In this document: positions 8,893 through 19,806 of the stretch, piece after piece
Numbering within the stretch: position 1 is the first letter of the stretch
Layout: every line of letters begins with the position of its first letter
Assembly (NCBI RefSeq): GCF_001469215.1
Contig: NZ_LOFH01000003.1
Location: forward strand, 1-64,000
Source of the DNA: Pseudoalteromonas sp. H105
GTDB lineage: Bacteria > Pseudomonadota > Gammaproteobacteria > Enterobacterales > Alteromonadaceae
DNA: 64,000 nucleotides
Direction of reading: 5' to 3'
Made by a program: the position numbers and the translations under genes
The notes under the pieces: generated by a model
Told to the model about the DNA's origin: nothing
Seen by the model: only the letters and a program-made list of their open reading frames with translations
The model's database searches: none

Positions 8893-9949
8893 CATTGCAA
8901 ATAAATCACAACAGCTCACTGATGCACTCAAGCAGCGTATATTAATTTTAGACGGTGCAATGGGTACCATGATCCAAGAGCATAAATTAGAAGAAGAAGA
9001 TTACCGCGGTGAGCGCTTTAAAGATTGGCATGTTTTAATTAAAGGCAATAATGACTTGTTAAGCCTAACTCAGCCTAAAATTATCGCAGATATTCATCGT
9101 GGCTTTTTAAATGCTGGTGCCGATATTATCGAAACCAATACCTTTAACTCGACTACCATCTCGATGGAAGATTACGACATGGCCAGTATCAGTCGTGAAG
9201 TAAACCTAGAATCAGCCAAGTTAGCGCGCAGTATTTGTGATGAATTCACTGCGAAAAACCCTGAAAAACCACGTTATGTGGCAGGGGTGCTTGGGCCAAC
9301 ATCTAAAACTTGCTCAATCTCGCCTGATGTAAATGATCCGGGTTATCGTAATGTGACGTTTGATAAATTGGTCACGGCCTATGTTGAGTCTACTCTTGCT
9401 TTAATGGAGGGCGGCGCTGATTTAATCTTGATTGAGACAATTTTTGACACATTAAACGCCAAAGCCGCGTCGTTCGCAGTAGAAGAAGCGTTTGAGCAAG
9501 CAGGGCGTACATTACCGGTGATGATTTCAGGCACTATTACAGATGCATCGGGTCGTACACTTTCAGGGCAAACCACCGAGGCGTTTTATAATTCTATTCG
9601 CCATATTAAGCCTATTTCTATCGGCCTTAACTGTGCACTTGGCCCAGATTTATTACGCCAATATGTGGAAGAGCTTTCACGGGTATGCGAAACCTTTGTC
9701 TCTGTTCACCCTAATGCGGGTTTACCGAATGAGTTTGGTGAATACGATTTAGAAGCACCTGAAATGGCAAAAGAGATTATTGACTGGGGACAATCGGGGT
9801 TCATTAATATTGTGGGTGGTTGCTGTGGAACAACGCCAGCGCATATTAAAGCGTTTGCTAAAGGCCTTGAAGACGTTAAGCCTCGTCAACTACCTGAGCT
9901 TGAAGTGCGTATGCGCTTGTCTGGCCTTGAAGCGTGTAACTTAAATTAG
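8882..9949 (+). CDS. metH: Methionine synthase, homocysteine-binding subunit (N-terminal part of split MetH)
   Basis: This 355-residue protein equals the zinc/homocysteine module of cobalamin-dependent methionine synthase. It starts with the family segment [11 protein letters not shown] and carries the three zinc cysteines, one in GLNCALGPD and two in [11 protein letters not shown]. It ends at [11 protein letters not shown], exactly the linker after this module in E. coli MetH (1227 residues). The remaining modules are encoded by the next gene, in the same reading frame, after one TAG stop and three codons. It overlaps the end of metA by 11 bases. Together the two proteins total 1231 residues, so the enzyme probably works as a two-subunit complex. 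Confidence 0.92.
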   Translation: MPNNIANKSQQLTDALKQRILILDGAMGTMIQEHKLEEEDYRGERFKDWHVLIKGNNDLLSLTQPKIIADIHRGFLNAGADIIETNTFNSTTISMEDYDMASISREVNLESAKLARSICDEFTAKNPEKPRYVAGVLGPTSKTCSISPDVNDPGYRNVTFDKLVTAYVESTLALMEGGADLILIETIFDTLNAKAASFAVEEAFEQAGRTLPVMISGTITDASGRTLSGQTTEAFYNSIRHIKPISIGLNCALGPDLLRQYVEELSRVCETFVSVHPNAGLPNEFGEYDLEAPEMAKEIIDWGQSGFINIVGGCCGTTPAHIKAFAKGLEDVKPRQLPELEVRMRLSGLEACNLN

Positions 9950-9958
9950 GAAACCGAC

Positions 9959-12589
9959 ATGACACAACAAATTGCAGTATTTACTAACGTCGGTGAGCGT
10001 ACCAATGTAACGGGGTCAGCCATGTTCAAGCGATTGATCATGGAAGAAGATTATGAAACCGCCCTTAATGTTGCCCGTGAACAAGTGGAAAATGGCGCAC
10101 AGGTTATTGATATCAACATGGACGAAGCCATGTTGGACTCAAAAGCCGCGATGGTGAAGTTTTTAAACTTGATTGCCTCAGAGCCTGATATTTCTAAAGT
10201 ACCCATCATGGTTGATTCCTCTAAGTGGGATGTGATCGAAGCGGGCTTAAAGTGTATTCAAGGCAAGGCGATTGTTAACTCAATCTCACTAAAAGAAGGC
10301 GAAGAGCCATTTATTCGCCAAGCTAAAATTATTAAACGCTTTGGCGCGGCTGCCGTTGTGATGGCGTTTGATACTGATGGCCAAGCTGATACTGCCGATC
10401 GTAAGTTTGAAATATGTGAGCGTAGTTACCGTATTTTAGTTGATGAAATAGGCTTCCCACCCGAAGACATTATTTTCGATCCAAATATTTTTGCCGTAGC
10501 GACGGGCATTGAAGAGCACGATAACTACGCCGTTGAATTTATTGAAGGCACGCGCCGTATCAAGCAAAACTTGCCTCATTGTAAAGTGTCGGGCGGGGTG
10601 TCGAACGTGTCGTTCTCGTTCCGTGGTAACAACCCTGTGCGTGAAGCGATTCACTCCGTGTTTTTATACCATGCAATCAAAGCCGGCATGGATATGGGCA
10701 TAGTCAACGCAGGGCAACTTGCTGTTTATGATGATATTCCCGATGAGCTACGTAAAGCCGTTGAAGATGTTATTTTGAATACCGACTCCGGTGCCGGTGA
10801 GCGTTTAGTAGAGCTTGCACCTAAGTTCTCAGGTATGGCACAAGCTGAGCGTGTTGAGGATTTAGAATGGCGTACGTGGTCTGTTGAAAAGCGCCTGGAG
10901 CATGCGCTTGTAAAAGGTATTACAGAATATATCGACGAAGACACTGAGGAATGCCGCGCTGGCGCTGCTAAGCCAATTCATGTCATCGAAGGGCCATTAA
11001 TGGATGGCATGAACGTAGTCGGGGACTTATTCGGCGCAGGTAAAATGTTCTTGCCGCAAGTGGTTAAATCAGCCCGTGTAATGAAGCGCGCGGTAGCCTA
11101 CCTAGACCCATTTATCGAAGCTGAAAAAGAAGAAGGCGCTACGAACGGTAAAGTCGTAATGGCAACGGTAAAAGGTGACGTACACGACATTGGTAAAAAC
11201 ATTGTCGGCGTTGTGCTGCAATGTAATAACTACGAAGTGATTGATTTAGGTGTAATGGTACCGGCAGAGAAAATACTGCAAACCGCCATTGATGAAAAAG
11301 CCGATATTATTGGTTTGTCAGGCCTTATTACGCCATCGCTGGATGAAATGGTACACGTTGCCAAAGAGATGACGCGCCGTGGTTTTGAACTGCCGTTATT
11401 GATTGGTGGCGCGACGACGTCTAAAGCGCATACGGCGGTTAAAATTGAGCCGCAATACGACAAAGGCGTGGTGTATGTAAATAACGCCAGTCGCGCGGTC
11501 GGTGTGGTTTCAAACTTATTATCAAAAGAGTTAAAACCCGCCTTTTTAGAAAAAACGAAAGCTGAGTATGTCAAAGTACGCGAGCAACAAGCGCGTAAAA
11601 AGCCGCGCTCAAAACCGGTGACTATTGCGCGCGCTCGTGATAACGCAGCTCAGCTTGATTGGGATACTTACACACCACCGGTGCCAAAAAAGCTAGGCGT
11701 GACTGAGTTTAAAGACGTTTCAATTGCGACATTACGCAAATATATCGACTGGACGCCATACTTTATGACCTGGTCAATCGCGGGTAAGTACCCACGCATA
11801 ATGACTGATGAAGTTGTTGGCGAACAAGCGCAAAGCTTATTTAAAGACGCCAACGAGATGCTCGACGAGCTTGAGCAATCAGGCAGCTTGCAACCGCTCG
11901 GGGTAATTGGTTTATTCCCAGCTAATCGTGTAGGCGATGACATTGAAATATATACTGACGAAACGCGTAAAGAGCTGTTAAGTACGTCGTGCCATTTACG
12001 TCAGCAAACTGAAAAAACCGACTTTGCAAACTATTGTTTAGCCGATTACATCGCGCCAAAAGGCACGCCTGATTATTTTGGTGCGTTTGCGGTAACCGGT
12101 GGACTTGAAGAAGACGATCTAGCGGATGCATTTGATGCCAAACAAGATGACTATAATAAAATTATGGTCAAAGCTGTAGCGGATAGACTCGCTGAAGCAT
12201 TTGCCGAATACTTACACGAACAAGTTCGAAAAGAGTATTGGGGTTTTTCACCAGATGAAAACTTATCGAACGATGAGCTTATTCGTGAGAACTACCAAGG
12301 TATTCGCCCAGCACCAGGTTACCCAGCCTGTCCAGAGCATACTGAGAAAAAGAAAATCTGGCAGCTACTCGACACCGAAAAGCGAATTGGCATGCAGCTC
12401 ACCAGCTCATACGCTATGTGGCCAGGTGCTGCGGTATCAGGCTGGTACTTTTCTCACCCAGAAGCTAAGTACTACGCCGTAGCCGCAGTACAAAAGGATC
12501 AGGTAGAAGATTACGCTAAGCGGACTAACATGACGTTAGCGGAAGCTGAGCGATGGTTATCCCCTAATTTAGGATATGAACCGGACTAA
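9959..12589 (+). CDS. metH: Methionine synthase, folate/cobalamin/AdoMet subunit (C-terminal part of split MetH)
   Basis: This 876-residue protein holds the other three MetH modules. The methyltetrahydrofolate (pterin-binding) module begins at [13 protein letters not shown], residues about 9-280. The cobalamin module (about 320-560) has the [10 protein letters not shown] motif with the axial histidine. The AdoMet activation module (about 570-876) has [12 protein letters not shown]. It would take the methyl group from methyl-THF to cobalamin and on to homocysteine held by the partner protein. The start is supported by AGGAAACCGAC just before the ATG, 9 bases after the upstream stop. Both proteins share one reading frame, so amber readthrough would rebuild a normal MetH. 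No residue loss is seen. Confidence 0.93.
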   Translation: MTQQIAVFTNVGERTNVTGSAMFKRLIMEEDYETALNVAREQVENGAQVIDINMDEAMLDSKAAMVKFLNLIASEPDISKVPIMVDSSKWDVIEAGLKCIQGKAIVNSISLKEGEEPFIRQAKIIKRFGAAAVVMAFDTDGQADTADRKFEICERSYRILVDEIGFPPEDIIFDPNIFAVATGIEEHDNYAVEFIEGTRRIKQNLPHCKVSGGVSNVSFSFRGNNPVREAIHSVFLYHAIKAGMDMGIVNAGQLAVYDDIPDELRKAVEDVILNTDSGAGERLVELAPKFSGMAQAERVEDLEWRTWSVEKRLEHALVKGITEYIDEDTEECRAGAAKPIHVIEGPLMDGMNVVGDLFGAGKMFLPQVVKSARVMKRAVAYLDPFIEAEKEEGATNGKVVMATVKGDVHDIGKNIVGVVLQCNNYEVIDLGVMVPAEKILQTAIDEKADIIGLSGLITPSLDEMVHVAKEMTRRGFELPLLIGGATTSKAHTAVKIEPQYDKGVVYVNNASRAVGVVSNLLSKELKPAFLEKTKAEYVKVREQQARKKPRSKPVTIARARDNAAQLDWDTYTPPVPKKLGVTEFKDVSIATLRKYIDWTPYFMTWSIAGKYPRIMTDEVVGEQAQSLFKDANEMLDELEQSGSLQPLGVIGLFPANRVGDDIEIYTDETRKELLSTSCHLRQQTEKTDFANYCLADYIAPKGTPDYFGAFAVTGGLEEDDLADAFDAKQDDYNKIMVKAVADRLAEAFAEYLHEQVRKEYWGFSPDENLSNDELIRENYQGIRPAPGYPACPEHTEKKKIWQLLDTEKRIGMQLTSSYAMWPGAAVSGWYFSHPEAKYYAVAAVQKDQVEDYAKRTNMTLAEAERWLSPNLGYEPD

Positions 12590-12608
12590 ACTAACAATTC
12601 ACTAACGT

Positions 12609-12645
12609 TAAAAACGCCGTAATCTATTTTATTACGGCGTTTTTG
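12609..12645 (+). terminator. Rho-independent terminator of the metA-metH operon
   Basis: AAAACGCCGTAAT and ATTACGGCGTTTT form a perfect stem with loop CTATTTT, followed by Ts. It lies about 20 bp after the stop codon. Confidence 0.92.
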
Positions 12646-13011
12646 GTTGGTAATCAACCTGAGCTCTGGATTATAAATTTATCTCCAGCGGCTACTTTAA
12701 GCGCTAACTGCGTTGAATTTACTTGCAATAGGCCAGCTATTGACGCATAAGTTCGCCTTGTTACCCCTGAAAGTCTCCGGTTGGAGACTTATAAAGAAAT
12801 TTATTATTTAATATCAGTGTGTTAGTGCATATCTTAACCAGGGTTCAGGTTGTTTAGGTAAAAAGAGTTAGCTAGAGTAGGCGTTTATTGATGCTGATCA
12901 GACTTTATTATTCTTATTTGCTGTTTAATCACCAAATGGTCCACAACGTCCTTCATTTATCTTGATTTGTGTTAAAGTTAAAGTGTATTGCTAACTTAAT
13001 ATAGGTTAAAA
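12646..13011. other. Non-coding gap with one perfect inverted repeat
   Basis: No convincing ORF was found. The only clear structure is AAGTCTCC-GGTT-GGAGACTT at 12771-12790, a perfect 8-bp inverted repeat with a 4-base loop and no T tract. It could be a protein-binding site or RNA hairpin upstream of the cyclase gene. An A+T-rich stretch with AGGTTAAAA just before the GTG at 13012 supplies the ribosome site. Confidence 0.5.
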
Positions 13012-14031
13012 GTGATAGAAAAAGTAAACGCAAGCGAGAAAAACCAAGCACGATTTTTGCGAGTTTTTGCTTTTATTGGTGCTTTAACGGCTTTTTCGAT
13101 GGCTATTACGAGCTTTTTAGACGGTTACAACACGCTCAGTGGCTTTTTAATAATTGCGCTGGTTGTTTTTAGTTCCCCTTTTCTGATCAAAAAGAATGAT
13201 CAGGCACTTGCTGTGCTGATGCTCTATACCCTATATCTCATTATGTGTTATTTGATTTTTACAGGTGGGAGCAACGGGACAGGCCCTTTCTGGCTATTTA
13301 TTGTAGCCCCAGTGACCTTTTTTATACGTGGCCTCAAAAAGGGCGCCATAGATTTAGCAGTACTGGCAATCGTGGTTTCAGTGTTGTTCTATTACACCGG
13401 TAAGCTAGGGTACTACCATTACCCTAGTTATTACTTCTCTTCGCGTATTATGATGTCTTTTTCAGTACTCTGTTGCTTAAGTGCACTGTATGAATATTAC
13501 CGCAATAAATACAGTCACGCGTTAATTGAACAACTTAAAATTAATACTCGGCTGGCTCAAACAGATTCAATGACTGGCTTATATAACCGAGGTTATGCAA
13601 CACAATGGATAAAAGATCCCTTATATGATGAAGGGGCATGTTTCTTATTAATAGACATTGATAATTTTAAGCAAGTAAACGACACTTATAGCCACCAGAA
13701 AGGGGATGAAGTGCTCATTTTTATCGCCAGCATCCTAAAAGGTGTCTGCAATGAAAAAGACATTGTTTCACGCTGGGGCGGGGAAGAGTTTTTAATCGTG
13801 ATTCCTCAAGGTGAAAGTGAACGTGCCAACAAAGTCGCACAGGCAATTCATAAGCACTTAGCTGCGCATACGTTTGCCTGCGACCAACATCAATTTAATG
13901 TGACCTTGAGTATCGGGCTATATCAACGTGATGCACAACAAAATATTGATCAGTGTTTAAATATTGCAGATAAACGTTTATATCGTGCTAAATCAAATGG
14001 TAAAAACCAAACGGTATCTGCAGATGTATGA
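13012..14031 (+). CDS. Membrane diguanylate cyclase (GGEEF domain)
   Basis: The enzyme makes cyclic-di-GMP from two GTP. The N-terminal half (residues about 18-160) has roughly six hydrophobic helices, and a GGDEF domain follows (about 180-337). The catalytic site is RWGGEEF (GGEEF at 256-260), with substrate motifs DSMTGLYNRG and DIDNFKQVNDTYSHQKGDEVL. The allosteric I-site RxxD should sit at 247-250 but reads NEKD, so classic product inhibition is probably absent. It starts with GTG, preceded by AGG. The chemoreceptor gene follows after about 300 bp. Confidence 0.92.
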   Translation: MIEKVNASEKNQARFLRVFAFIGALTAFSMAITSFLDGYNTLSGFLIIALVVFSSPFLIKKNDQALAVLMLYTLYLIMCYLIFTGGSNGTGPFWLFIVAPVTFFIRGLKKGAIDLAVLAIVVSVLFYYTGKLGYYHYPSYYFSSRIMMSFSVLCCLSALYEYYRNKYSHALIEQLKINTRLAQTDSMTGLYNRGYATQWIKDPLYDEGACFLLIDIDNFKQVNDTYSHQKGDEVLIFIASILKGVCNEKDIVSRWGGEEFLIVIPQGESERANKVAQAIHKHLAAHTFACDQHQFNVTLSIGLYQRDAQQNIDQCLNIADKRLYRAKSNGKNQTVSADV

Positions 14032-14329
14032 TCATAATATTAGCATACCCACTTGTCTTAAACGTGCGGTTCATTTCGTAGGCTTCTTTGACTTTATCAG
14101 GCCATATCAAATCACCTCGGCTTTGACCTAGCCTACTAGGTTACAAACCTCGCGCCTAGTTTGAACGAATTTTAATCCGCAAAGTTCAACTGACGCTAAA
14201 TAATGATTAATTAAACGCCTTCGAACGCGCTCAGATTCTATTTTTATAAATAAATAGTTGTTAAAGCTGATTTTATTACTACATTTTATAGAGTGTCATA
14301 AAAATGAAATAACCAAAGGACTGGCGTTA

Positions 14330-17077
14330 ATGAAGAGTATTAAAGCAAAGCTAATGTTAACTATCGTAAGTGCGTTTATTTTTATTTTAGTTGGTGCGCT
14401 GTTTGCCCTATATGTTGTTCAAGGAGTTGCAAAAGATTTAGATAACTTAATCAATCAAGAGCTTCACTCTCGCCAACAAGTCAGCCTCGTTTTAAATCAA
14501 TTTAAATCTCAAGTACAAGAATGGAAAAATATCCTTATCCGTGGGGAAAATTCTCAACAGTATGAGAAGTACTTAGCGAGCTTTAAAGAAAAAGAACAAG
14601 CCGTGGCAAAAATTACCAATGGACTTATTCAGTCATCCCATTTACCTCCGAGCATGCTTAAACAAGTCAAAGAGTTTAAGCTTGAACATGAAAAACTTGG
14701 GCAGCTTTATCGTGAGGGGTTAATCGCTTTTAAAGCCGCTAACTATAATACACAAGCTGGAGATAGGGCGGTAAAAGGCATTGATAGAGCATCAGTATCT
14801 TTATTAGCAGATCTCAATAAGAGTATTGATGAGTTGGTTAACACCAAAACCAATGTTCTAATTGCCAAAAAAGAAACATTTATCACGCAAAGTATCGTCG
14901 TGCTGGTGGTTTTAGCCTTGGTGGTCATACTCTTACTCACTTTTTATGTACAAAAGCTGATCATCAAACCTGTATTAGCAGCGTCTATGATTGCGGATCA
15001 AATAGCGAAAGGGAACCTAGCGAATAAAATCACGGCTCATAGCCAAGATGAGATAGGTAAACTTTTAATAAACTTAGATGCGATGCAAGCAAACTTAAAC
15101 AAAATGCAAGATGATCTAACGCAAAAGGTTGAGTATCAACGTGCTCAAGCGCAAGAAAATGGTCGGATAAAACAAGCGTTAGATAATGTGACATCACCAG
15201 TGATGCTTGCTAATGAAAGTGGTTTAATTATATATGCTAATAACCAGTGTGAAGCGCTTTTTTCAGCGTACAAAGATGATATAGGCCATGCACAACCGTT
15301 AACAACCTACACCATTGCTCAACTGTTTGCGCATCAAGCGCAACTTAATCGTATACAACAAGCTAATTCTCAACAAGTTAAGTGTGAATTATCGTTTGAC
15401 CATGTCATATTTAATATGATTGCTAACCCTGTAACTAATGATGTCGGTCATGTAAGTGGTGTAGTGTATGAACTCACTGATTTGACGCAGCAACGTCAGG
15501 CTGAGGTGCAAATTGATACCATTATACAGGCCGCGGTTGCTGGAAAACTTGCATCGCGATTAAGTACTCAAGGTTATTCTGGCTTTATGCTTACCTTGTC
15601 ACTGGGCATTAATAAAATGCTTGATGCGATCGTGAGCCCTATTCATCAAACGCGTGACTATTTAAATCAAATAGCCAAAGGCACTATTCCAACAACGATT
15701 GAAGGCAATTACCAAGGCGATTTTTTAGAGATAAAGCAAAGCCTAGAGACATCGACTAAAGCAATTAAAGCGTTAATCAGCGACACCAACGTGTTAGTGG
15801 ATGCTGCGTCACAAGGTTTACTCTCTCAACGAGCCGATGAGAGTAATCATCATGGTGACTTTCAAAAAATTATCCAAGGAATAAACTCAACACTCGATTC
15901 AATTATAGAACCAGTGCAATTAACCTCCCAGTACTTGGATAGTATATCAGTAGGGAAACTCCCTCATGCGTTGAGTGACAATTACAGAGGTGACTTTTTA
16001 CAAATTAAGCAAAGCCTGTCAACAAGTATTCAGGCAATTAAAAATATGGTCCAAGACAGTGCTCGATTGGCCAATGCCGCAAGCCAAGGCGATATTGAAT
16101 TACGGGCAGACGAATCTAGCCATCGAGGCGAATTTTTAGCCATCGTAAAAGGCGTTAATAGCACGCTAGATGCTATTTCAGCTCCCCTTAGTGAGTGTAT
16201 TACAGTGATGCATTCACTTTCAGAAGGGAACCTTAGCTTACAGATAAAAGGCTCTTACCAAGGCCAATTCAATGAACTTAAGCAGTCAGTTAATACCAGT
16301 GTAAAAAACTTGTCGGAAATGGTCTCTAAAATTAGCTCTACCACTCATACGATCACAGATTCGTCCCATAATATTCGAGCGGGTATGAACGATTTGAATG
16401 TGCGAACTGAATCGCAAGCGGCATCCATCGAAGAAACAACCGCTTCCATGAATGAAATGACTGAAACAGTCAAAATAAACTCAACCAATGCGCATAAAGC
16501 AAATGAGCTCGCGATTATGACAGATCAAAAGGCGCAAGAGGGGGGCGAGCTAGTTGGAAATACCGTCACTGCCATGAAAGAAATCAGCAAAAGCTCGGCT
16601 GAGATATCAAGCATCATTGAAGTTATTAATGAAATCGCATTTCAAACGAACTTATTAGCACTTAACGCGGCGGTTGAAGCTGCTAGGGCGGGTGAAAAGG
16701 GCCGTGGATTTGCAGTGGTTGCTGCTGAGGTGAGAAACCTAGCGCAACGCAGTGGTAATGCCTCAAAAAACATTGCCTCACTATTAAACGACAGCTCTGA
16801 GAAAGTGCAGCACGGAATGGAGCTTGCCTCAAAGTCAGGGAAAACGTTAACAGACATTGTTGTTAGCATTAAAAACCTGGCCTCCTTAATGCACGATATT
16901 GCGAATGCGAGTAGTGAGCAATCGGCAGGTATTGCCCAAATTAATACCGCAGTCAAAGAAATGGACAGAATTATTCAAATGAATGGCGAGCTTGTGGAAA
17001 ATGCCAACTCCTCAAGCAACAGCTTATCGAACGATGCAGAGGCTCTTAAAGACCTGATGAACCAATTTAAAGTGTAA
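14330..17077 (+). CDS. Methyl-accepting chemotaxis protein with PAS and poly-HAMP region
   Basis: This is an inner-membrane chemoreceptor that signals to CheA/CheW. From the start at 14330 it has 915 residues. Order: TM1 (about 8-30), a helical periplasmic sensor (to about 183), TM2 (about 186-208), HAMP (about 213-265), a PAS-like domain (about 280-387), several HAMP-like units in tandem (about 397-660), and the signalling hairpin. The hairpin tip contains EIAFQTNLLALNAAVEAARA. The repeated units share a GDFxxI motif (GDFLEIKQS, GDFQKIIQG, GDFLQIKQS, GEFLAIVKG). The start at 14330 has AAAGGA upstream and begins right before TM1; an earlier in-frame start at 14258 adds 24 residues. The ligand is unknown. 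Confidence 0.9.
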   Translation: MKSIKAKLMLTIVSAFIFILVGALFALYVVQGVAKDLDNLINQELHSRQQVSLVLNQFKSQVQEWKNILIRGENSQQYEKYLASFKEKEQAVAKITNGLIQSSHLPPSMLKQVKEFKLEHEKLGQLYREGLIAFKAANYNTQAGDRAVKGIDRASVSLLADLNKSIDELVNTKTNVLIAKKETFITQSIVVLVVLALVVILLLTFYVQKLIIKPVLAASMIADQIAKGNLANKITAHSQDEIGKLLINLDAMQANLNKMQDDLTQKVEYQRAQAQENGRIKQALDNVTSPVMLANESGLIIYANNQCEALFSAYKDDIGHAQPLTTYTIAQLFAHQAQLNRIQQANSQQVKCELSFDHVIFNMIANPVTNDVGHVSGVVYELTDLTQQRQAEVQIDTIIQAAVAGKLASRLSTQGYSGFMLTLSLGINKMLDAIVSPIHQTRDYLNQIAKGTIPTTIEGNYQGDFLEIKQSLETSTKAIKALISDTNVLVDAASQGLLSQRADESNHHGDFQKIIQGINSTLDSIIEPVQLTSQYLDSISVGKLPHALSDNYRGDFLQIKQSLSTSIQAIKNMVQDSARLANAASQGDIELRADESSHRGEFLAIVKGVNSTLDAISAPLSECITVMHSLSEGNLSLQIKGSYQGQFNELKQSVNTSVKNLSEMVSKISSTTHTITDSSHNIRAGMNDLNVRTESQAASIEETTASMNEMTETVKINSTNAHKANELAIMTDQKAQEGGELVGNTVTAMKEISKSSAEISSIIEVINEIAFQTNLLALNAAVEAARAGEKGRGFAVVAAEVRNLAQRSGNASKNIASLLNDSSEKVQHGMELASKSGKTLTDIVVSIKNLASLMHDIANASSEQSAGIAQINTAVKEMDRIIQMNGELVENANSSSNSLSNDAEALKDLMNQFKV

Positions 17078-17210
17078 GTACATCAAATTACACAGAGGTT
17101 GGAAGAGAGCGTTATAGCTTTAATGAAGCAAGTATCTGAGTTTATTTTTGCCGCACGTTTTTATGCTCAGTTTGTTACAATAACCGCAAAGTTATTTTGG
17201 GTAAACAAAC

Positions 17211-19634
17211 GTGCTGCCGGTTCAGGAAATATATCAACAACTTGTTACTACACTAACGTCTCACCCTATTGCCTTGTTGCAAGCCCCGCCAGGGGCCGGT
17301 AAATCAACATGGTTACCGTTAACACTAATGCGAGAAGGGCACTTTAAACGCATTGTAATGTTAGAGCCAAGACGACTCGCTGCCCGTAATATTGCCCAAT
17401 ATCTCAGCGTACAGCAAAACGAGCGCGTAGGTGAAAGTATTGGTTTACGTATTCGAGGTGAAACAAAGGTTAGCCAGTCAACATGTTTAGAAATCGTCAC
17501 TGAAGGCATGCTTACGAGGATGTTGCAAAACGATCCTGAACTCGCTGGTATTGATTTACTGATTTTTGATGAATTCCATGAACGTTCAATTGCAGCAGAT
17601 ACGGCGCTTGCCTTTGCGCTGGAGACACAAGCTGCGCTTAGAGATGATTTAAAAATACTACTGATGTCAGCAACCCTTGATGGTGAGCGCTACAGTGAGT
17701 TTTTTGATTGCCCTGTGGTGTCATCACATGGACGAAGTTACCCAATAGACGAAGTCTATATTCCTCTTCGCGATGAGAGCCGGTGGTTAGATGAAATCCC
17801 AGCGTTAATAAAACAGGCACTCACTGAACAAACGGGAAGTGCACTGGTATTTTTACCCGGGCAACGAGAGATTTTACGCGTAAAGCAGGGGGTGGCTGAT
17901 GCCTTAACTGATTGTGAAGTATATACTTTATTTGGCGAGCAAAATAAAGACGACCAACAAGCCGCGATTGCCCCAGCTAAAGCGGGCAAACGCAAAGTTG
18001 TATTAACGACCAATGTGGCAGAAACGAGCTTAACGATTGAAGGAATTCGGATCGTCATAGACAGCGGGAAGCGTCGTGCAGCCAGTTTTAACTTAAAAAC
18101 AGGCGTGACAGAGCTTATCACGCAAAGTATTTCTCGTTCGTCTGCGGTGCAACGAGCTGGGCGTGCCGGTAGAATTGAGCCTGGTGTAGTTTATCGCTTA
18201 GGTACAAAGCAAACATTTGAGCGACGTAATAGCCATGACGCTCCTGAAATTTTAACTAGCGATATCAGCCAGTTATTACTTGAGGCAAAGCAATGGGGAG
18301 CGTCTATCTCAGAATTAAGCTTATTAGATCCCCCTTCAATGCAGCAAATAGAAAAAGCCACGACCTTATTAAAAATGCTTGAAGCAATTGATGACGCCGA
18401 AAAATTAACGCATTTAGGTGGTCAAATGCTTAGTTTTGGTGCTGATATTCGTTTGTCGCATATGTTAATAAAAGCCAAGCAATTACAAACTCGTATGCCG
18501 GGAATATATGAATTGGCAGTTTACTTAGTTGCCTTGCTCGAAAGTCGTATCGGATTTTCAGCAGATTTGAATTTAGCGCTGCACAGCCAACAAGCCAACC
18601 CGCATCCTATATTTAAACAGCAGCTAAAATTTTGGTTATCTCGTTTAAGTTTAAAGCCCGTGAATGAATTACCTAGTCAGTATTTAGCTTTGCTGGTGGC
18701 GTTTGCTTTTCCTGATAGGTTAGCAAAGAAACGAGGGAGTGGTTACTTGCTGGCAAATGGCGCTGGCGCGCAGCTTAGTGATGATTATTGGCATAGCGAC
18801 GACTACCTCGCTATTGCGACTATGGGGGGGCACAAAGGGAATCGAATTTTTGCTGCGATTGCGTTTCATCCCAGCGAGCTTGAAGATGAATTAGCGCACT
18901 TATTTATTCCTCATACTCGTTGTGAATACGATGAAAAGACTACTCGGTTTATACATCAAGATGAGTTAAAACTTGGCGCGATCACTATGTATAGTAATCC
19001 TAGCAAACAACCCCTTGATAAAAATGAACGGGCGAAAGCATGGATTAGTTTATTTGAAAAGCATGGTTTTTCACTTTTTAACGAACAACCTGATGCTCAG
19101 CAATTACTTATTCGCATGAGCTTAGCGTATCAATTGATGCCTGATAAATTCCCCGAGCTCACTGAGCAATGGCTTATTGAGCAAGCGCATTCTTGGCTTG
19201 GGGTCTATTTGCAAGACATTAAAACGCTCGACCAGCTTAAAAAGTTTAATTATTTTGAAGCGCTACAGCACTGTTTTAATTGGCAGCAGCAAACAGCCCT
19301 GAAAACGCTATTACCGCTTCGCTTAACGGTACCAAGCGGGTCAAATATTAAAATTAACTATCAGATTAATGGGCCTGCAAAACTGCGTGTTCGTATGCAA
19401 GAAGTTTATGGTATGACGACATCGCCAGTACTTGCACAAGGTAAGTTACCATTGCTGATAGAGTTGCTGTCACCGGGTAAGCGTTCGCTCCAATTAACGC
19501 AAGATTTAGCGCACTTTTGGGCAACCAGCTATCGCGAAGTACAAAAAGAAATGAAAGGACGATACCCCAAACATTTTTGGCCAGATGATCCCGCAAACAG
19601 TGTGGCAACTAACAAGGTAAAAAGTAAAATGTAA
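17211..19634 (+). CDS. hrpB: ATP-dependent helicase HrpB
   Basis: This is a DEAH/RHA-type helicase of 807 residues, close to E. coli HrpB (about 809-824). Walker A APPGAGKST is at residues 25-33, the motif II variant DEFH in LLIFDEFHERS, motif III MSATLDGERYS, motif V TTNVAETSLTIEGI and motif VI QRAGRAGR. The C-terminal HrpB-specific domain contains RYPKHFWPDDP, typical of the family end. It is a cytoplasmic nucleic-acid helicase whose cellular role is poorly defined. The start is a GTG with GGG about 8 bases upstream. No operon partner is evident. Confidence 0.94.
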   Translation: MLPVQEIYQQLVTTLTSHPIALLQAPPGAGKSTWLPLTLMREGHFKRIVMLEPRRLAARNIAQYLSVQQNERVGESIGLRIRGETKVSQSTCLEIVTEGMLTRMLQNDPELAGIDLLIFDEFHERSIAADTALAFALETQAALRDDLKILLMSATLDGERYSEFFDCPVVSSHGRSYPIDEVYIPLRDESRWLDEIPALIKQALTEQTGSALVFLPGQREILRVKQGVADALTDCEVYTLFGEQNKDDQQAAIAPAKAGKRKVVLTTNVAETSLTIEGIRIVIDSGKRRAASFNLKTGVTELITQSISRSSAVQRAGRAGRIEPGVVYRLGTKQTFERRNSHDAPEILTSDISQLLLEAKQWGASISELSLLDPPSMQQIEKATTLLKMLEAIDDAEKLTHLGGQMLSFGADIRLSHMLIKAKQLQTRMPGIYELAVYLVALLESRIGFSADLNLALHSQQANPHPIFKQQLKFWLSRLSLKPVNELPSQYLALLVAFAFPDRLAKKRGSGYLLANGAGAQLSDDYWHSDDYLAIATMGGHKGNRIFAAIAFHPSELEDELAHLFIPHTRCEYDEKTTRFIHQDELKLGAITMYSNPSKQPLDKNERAKAWISLFEKHGFSLFNEQPDAQQLLIRMSLAYQLMPDKFPELTEQWLIEQAHSWLGVYLQDIKTLDQLKKFNYFEALQHCFNWQQQTALKTLLPLRLTVPSGSNIKINYQINGPAKLRVRMQEVYGMTTSPVLAQGKLPLLIELLSPGKRSLQLTQDLAHFWATSYREVQKEMKGRYPKHFWPDDPANSVATNKVKSKM

Positions 19635-19806
19635 GTAAATAGAGTCGGGTGTGGTCTACTTTTATTGGCGCATATTACTGCTGCTAAATACAATGTTTAC
19701 ACACAGGCCTAATTCAATAGAAGTCGTGATATTAAAGAAAACACATGAACAGTGGCGCGGAATCGGTTAATTTACTCAATAACTTACTTGCAGCGTGGTG
19801 CTATTA

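Noticed and set aside
9947..9961. Sequencing error as the cause of the metH break
   Set aside because: Not fully excluded, but a ribosome site at correct spacing and a break exactly in the domain linker favour a real split.
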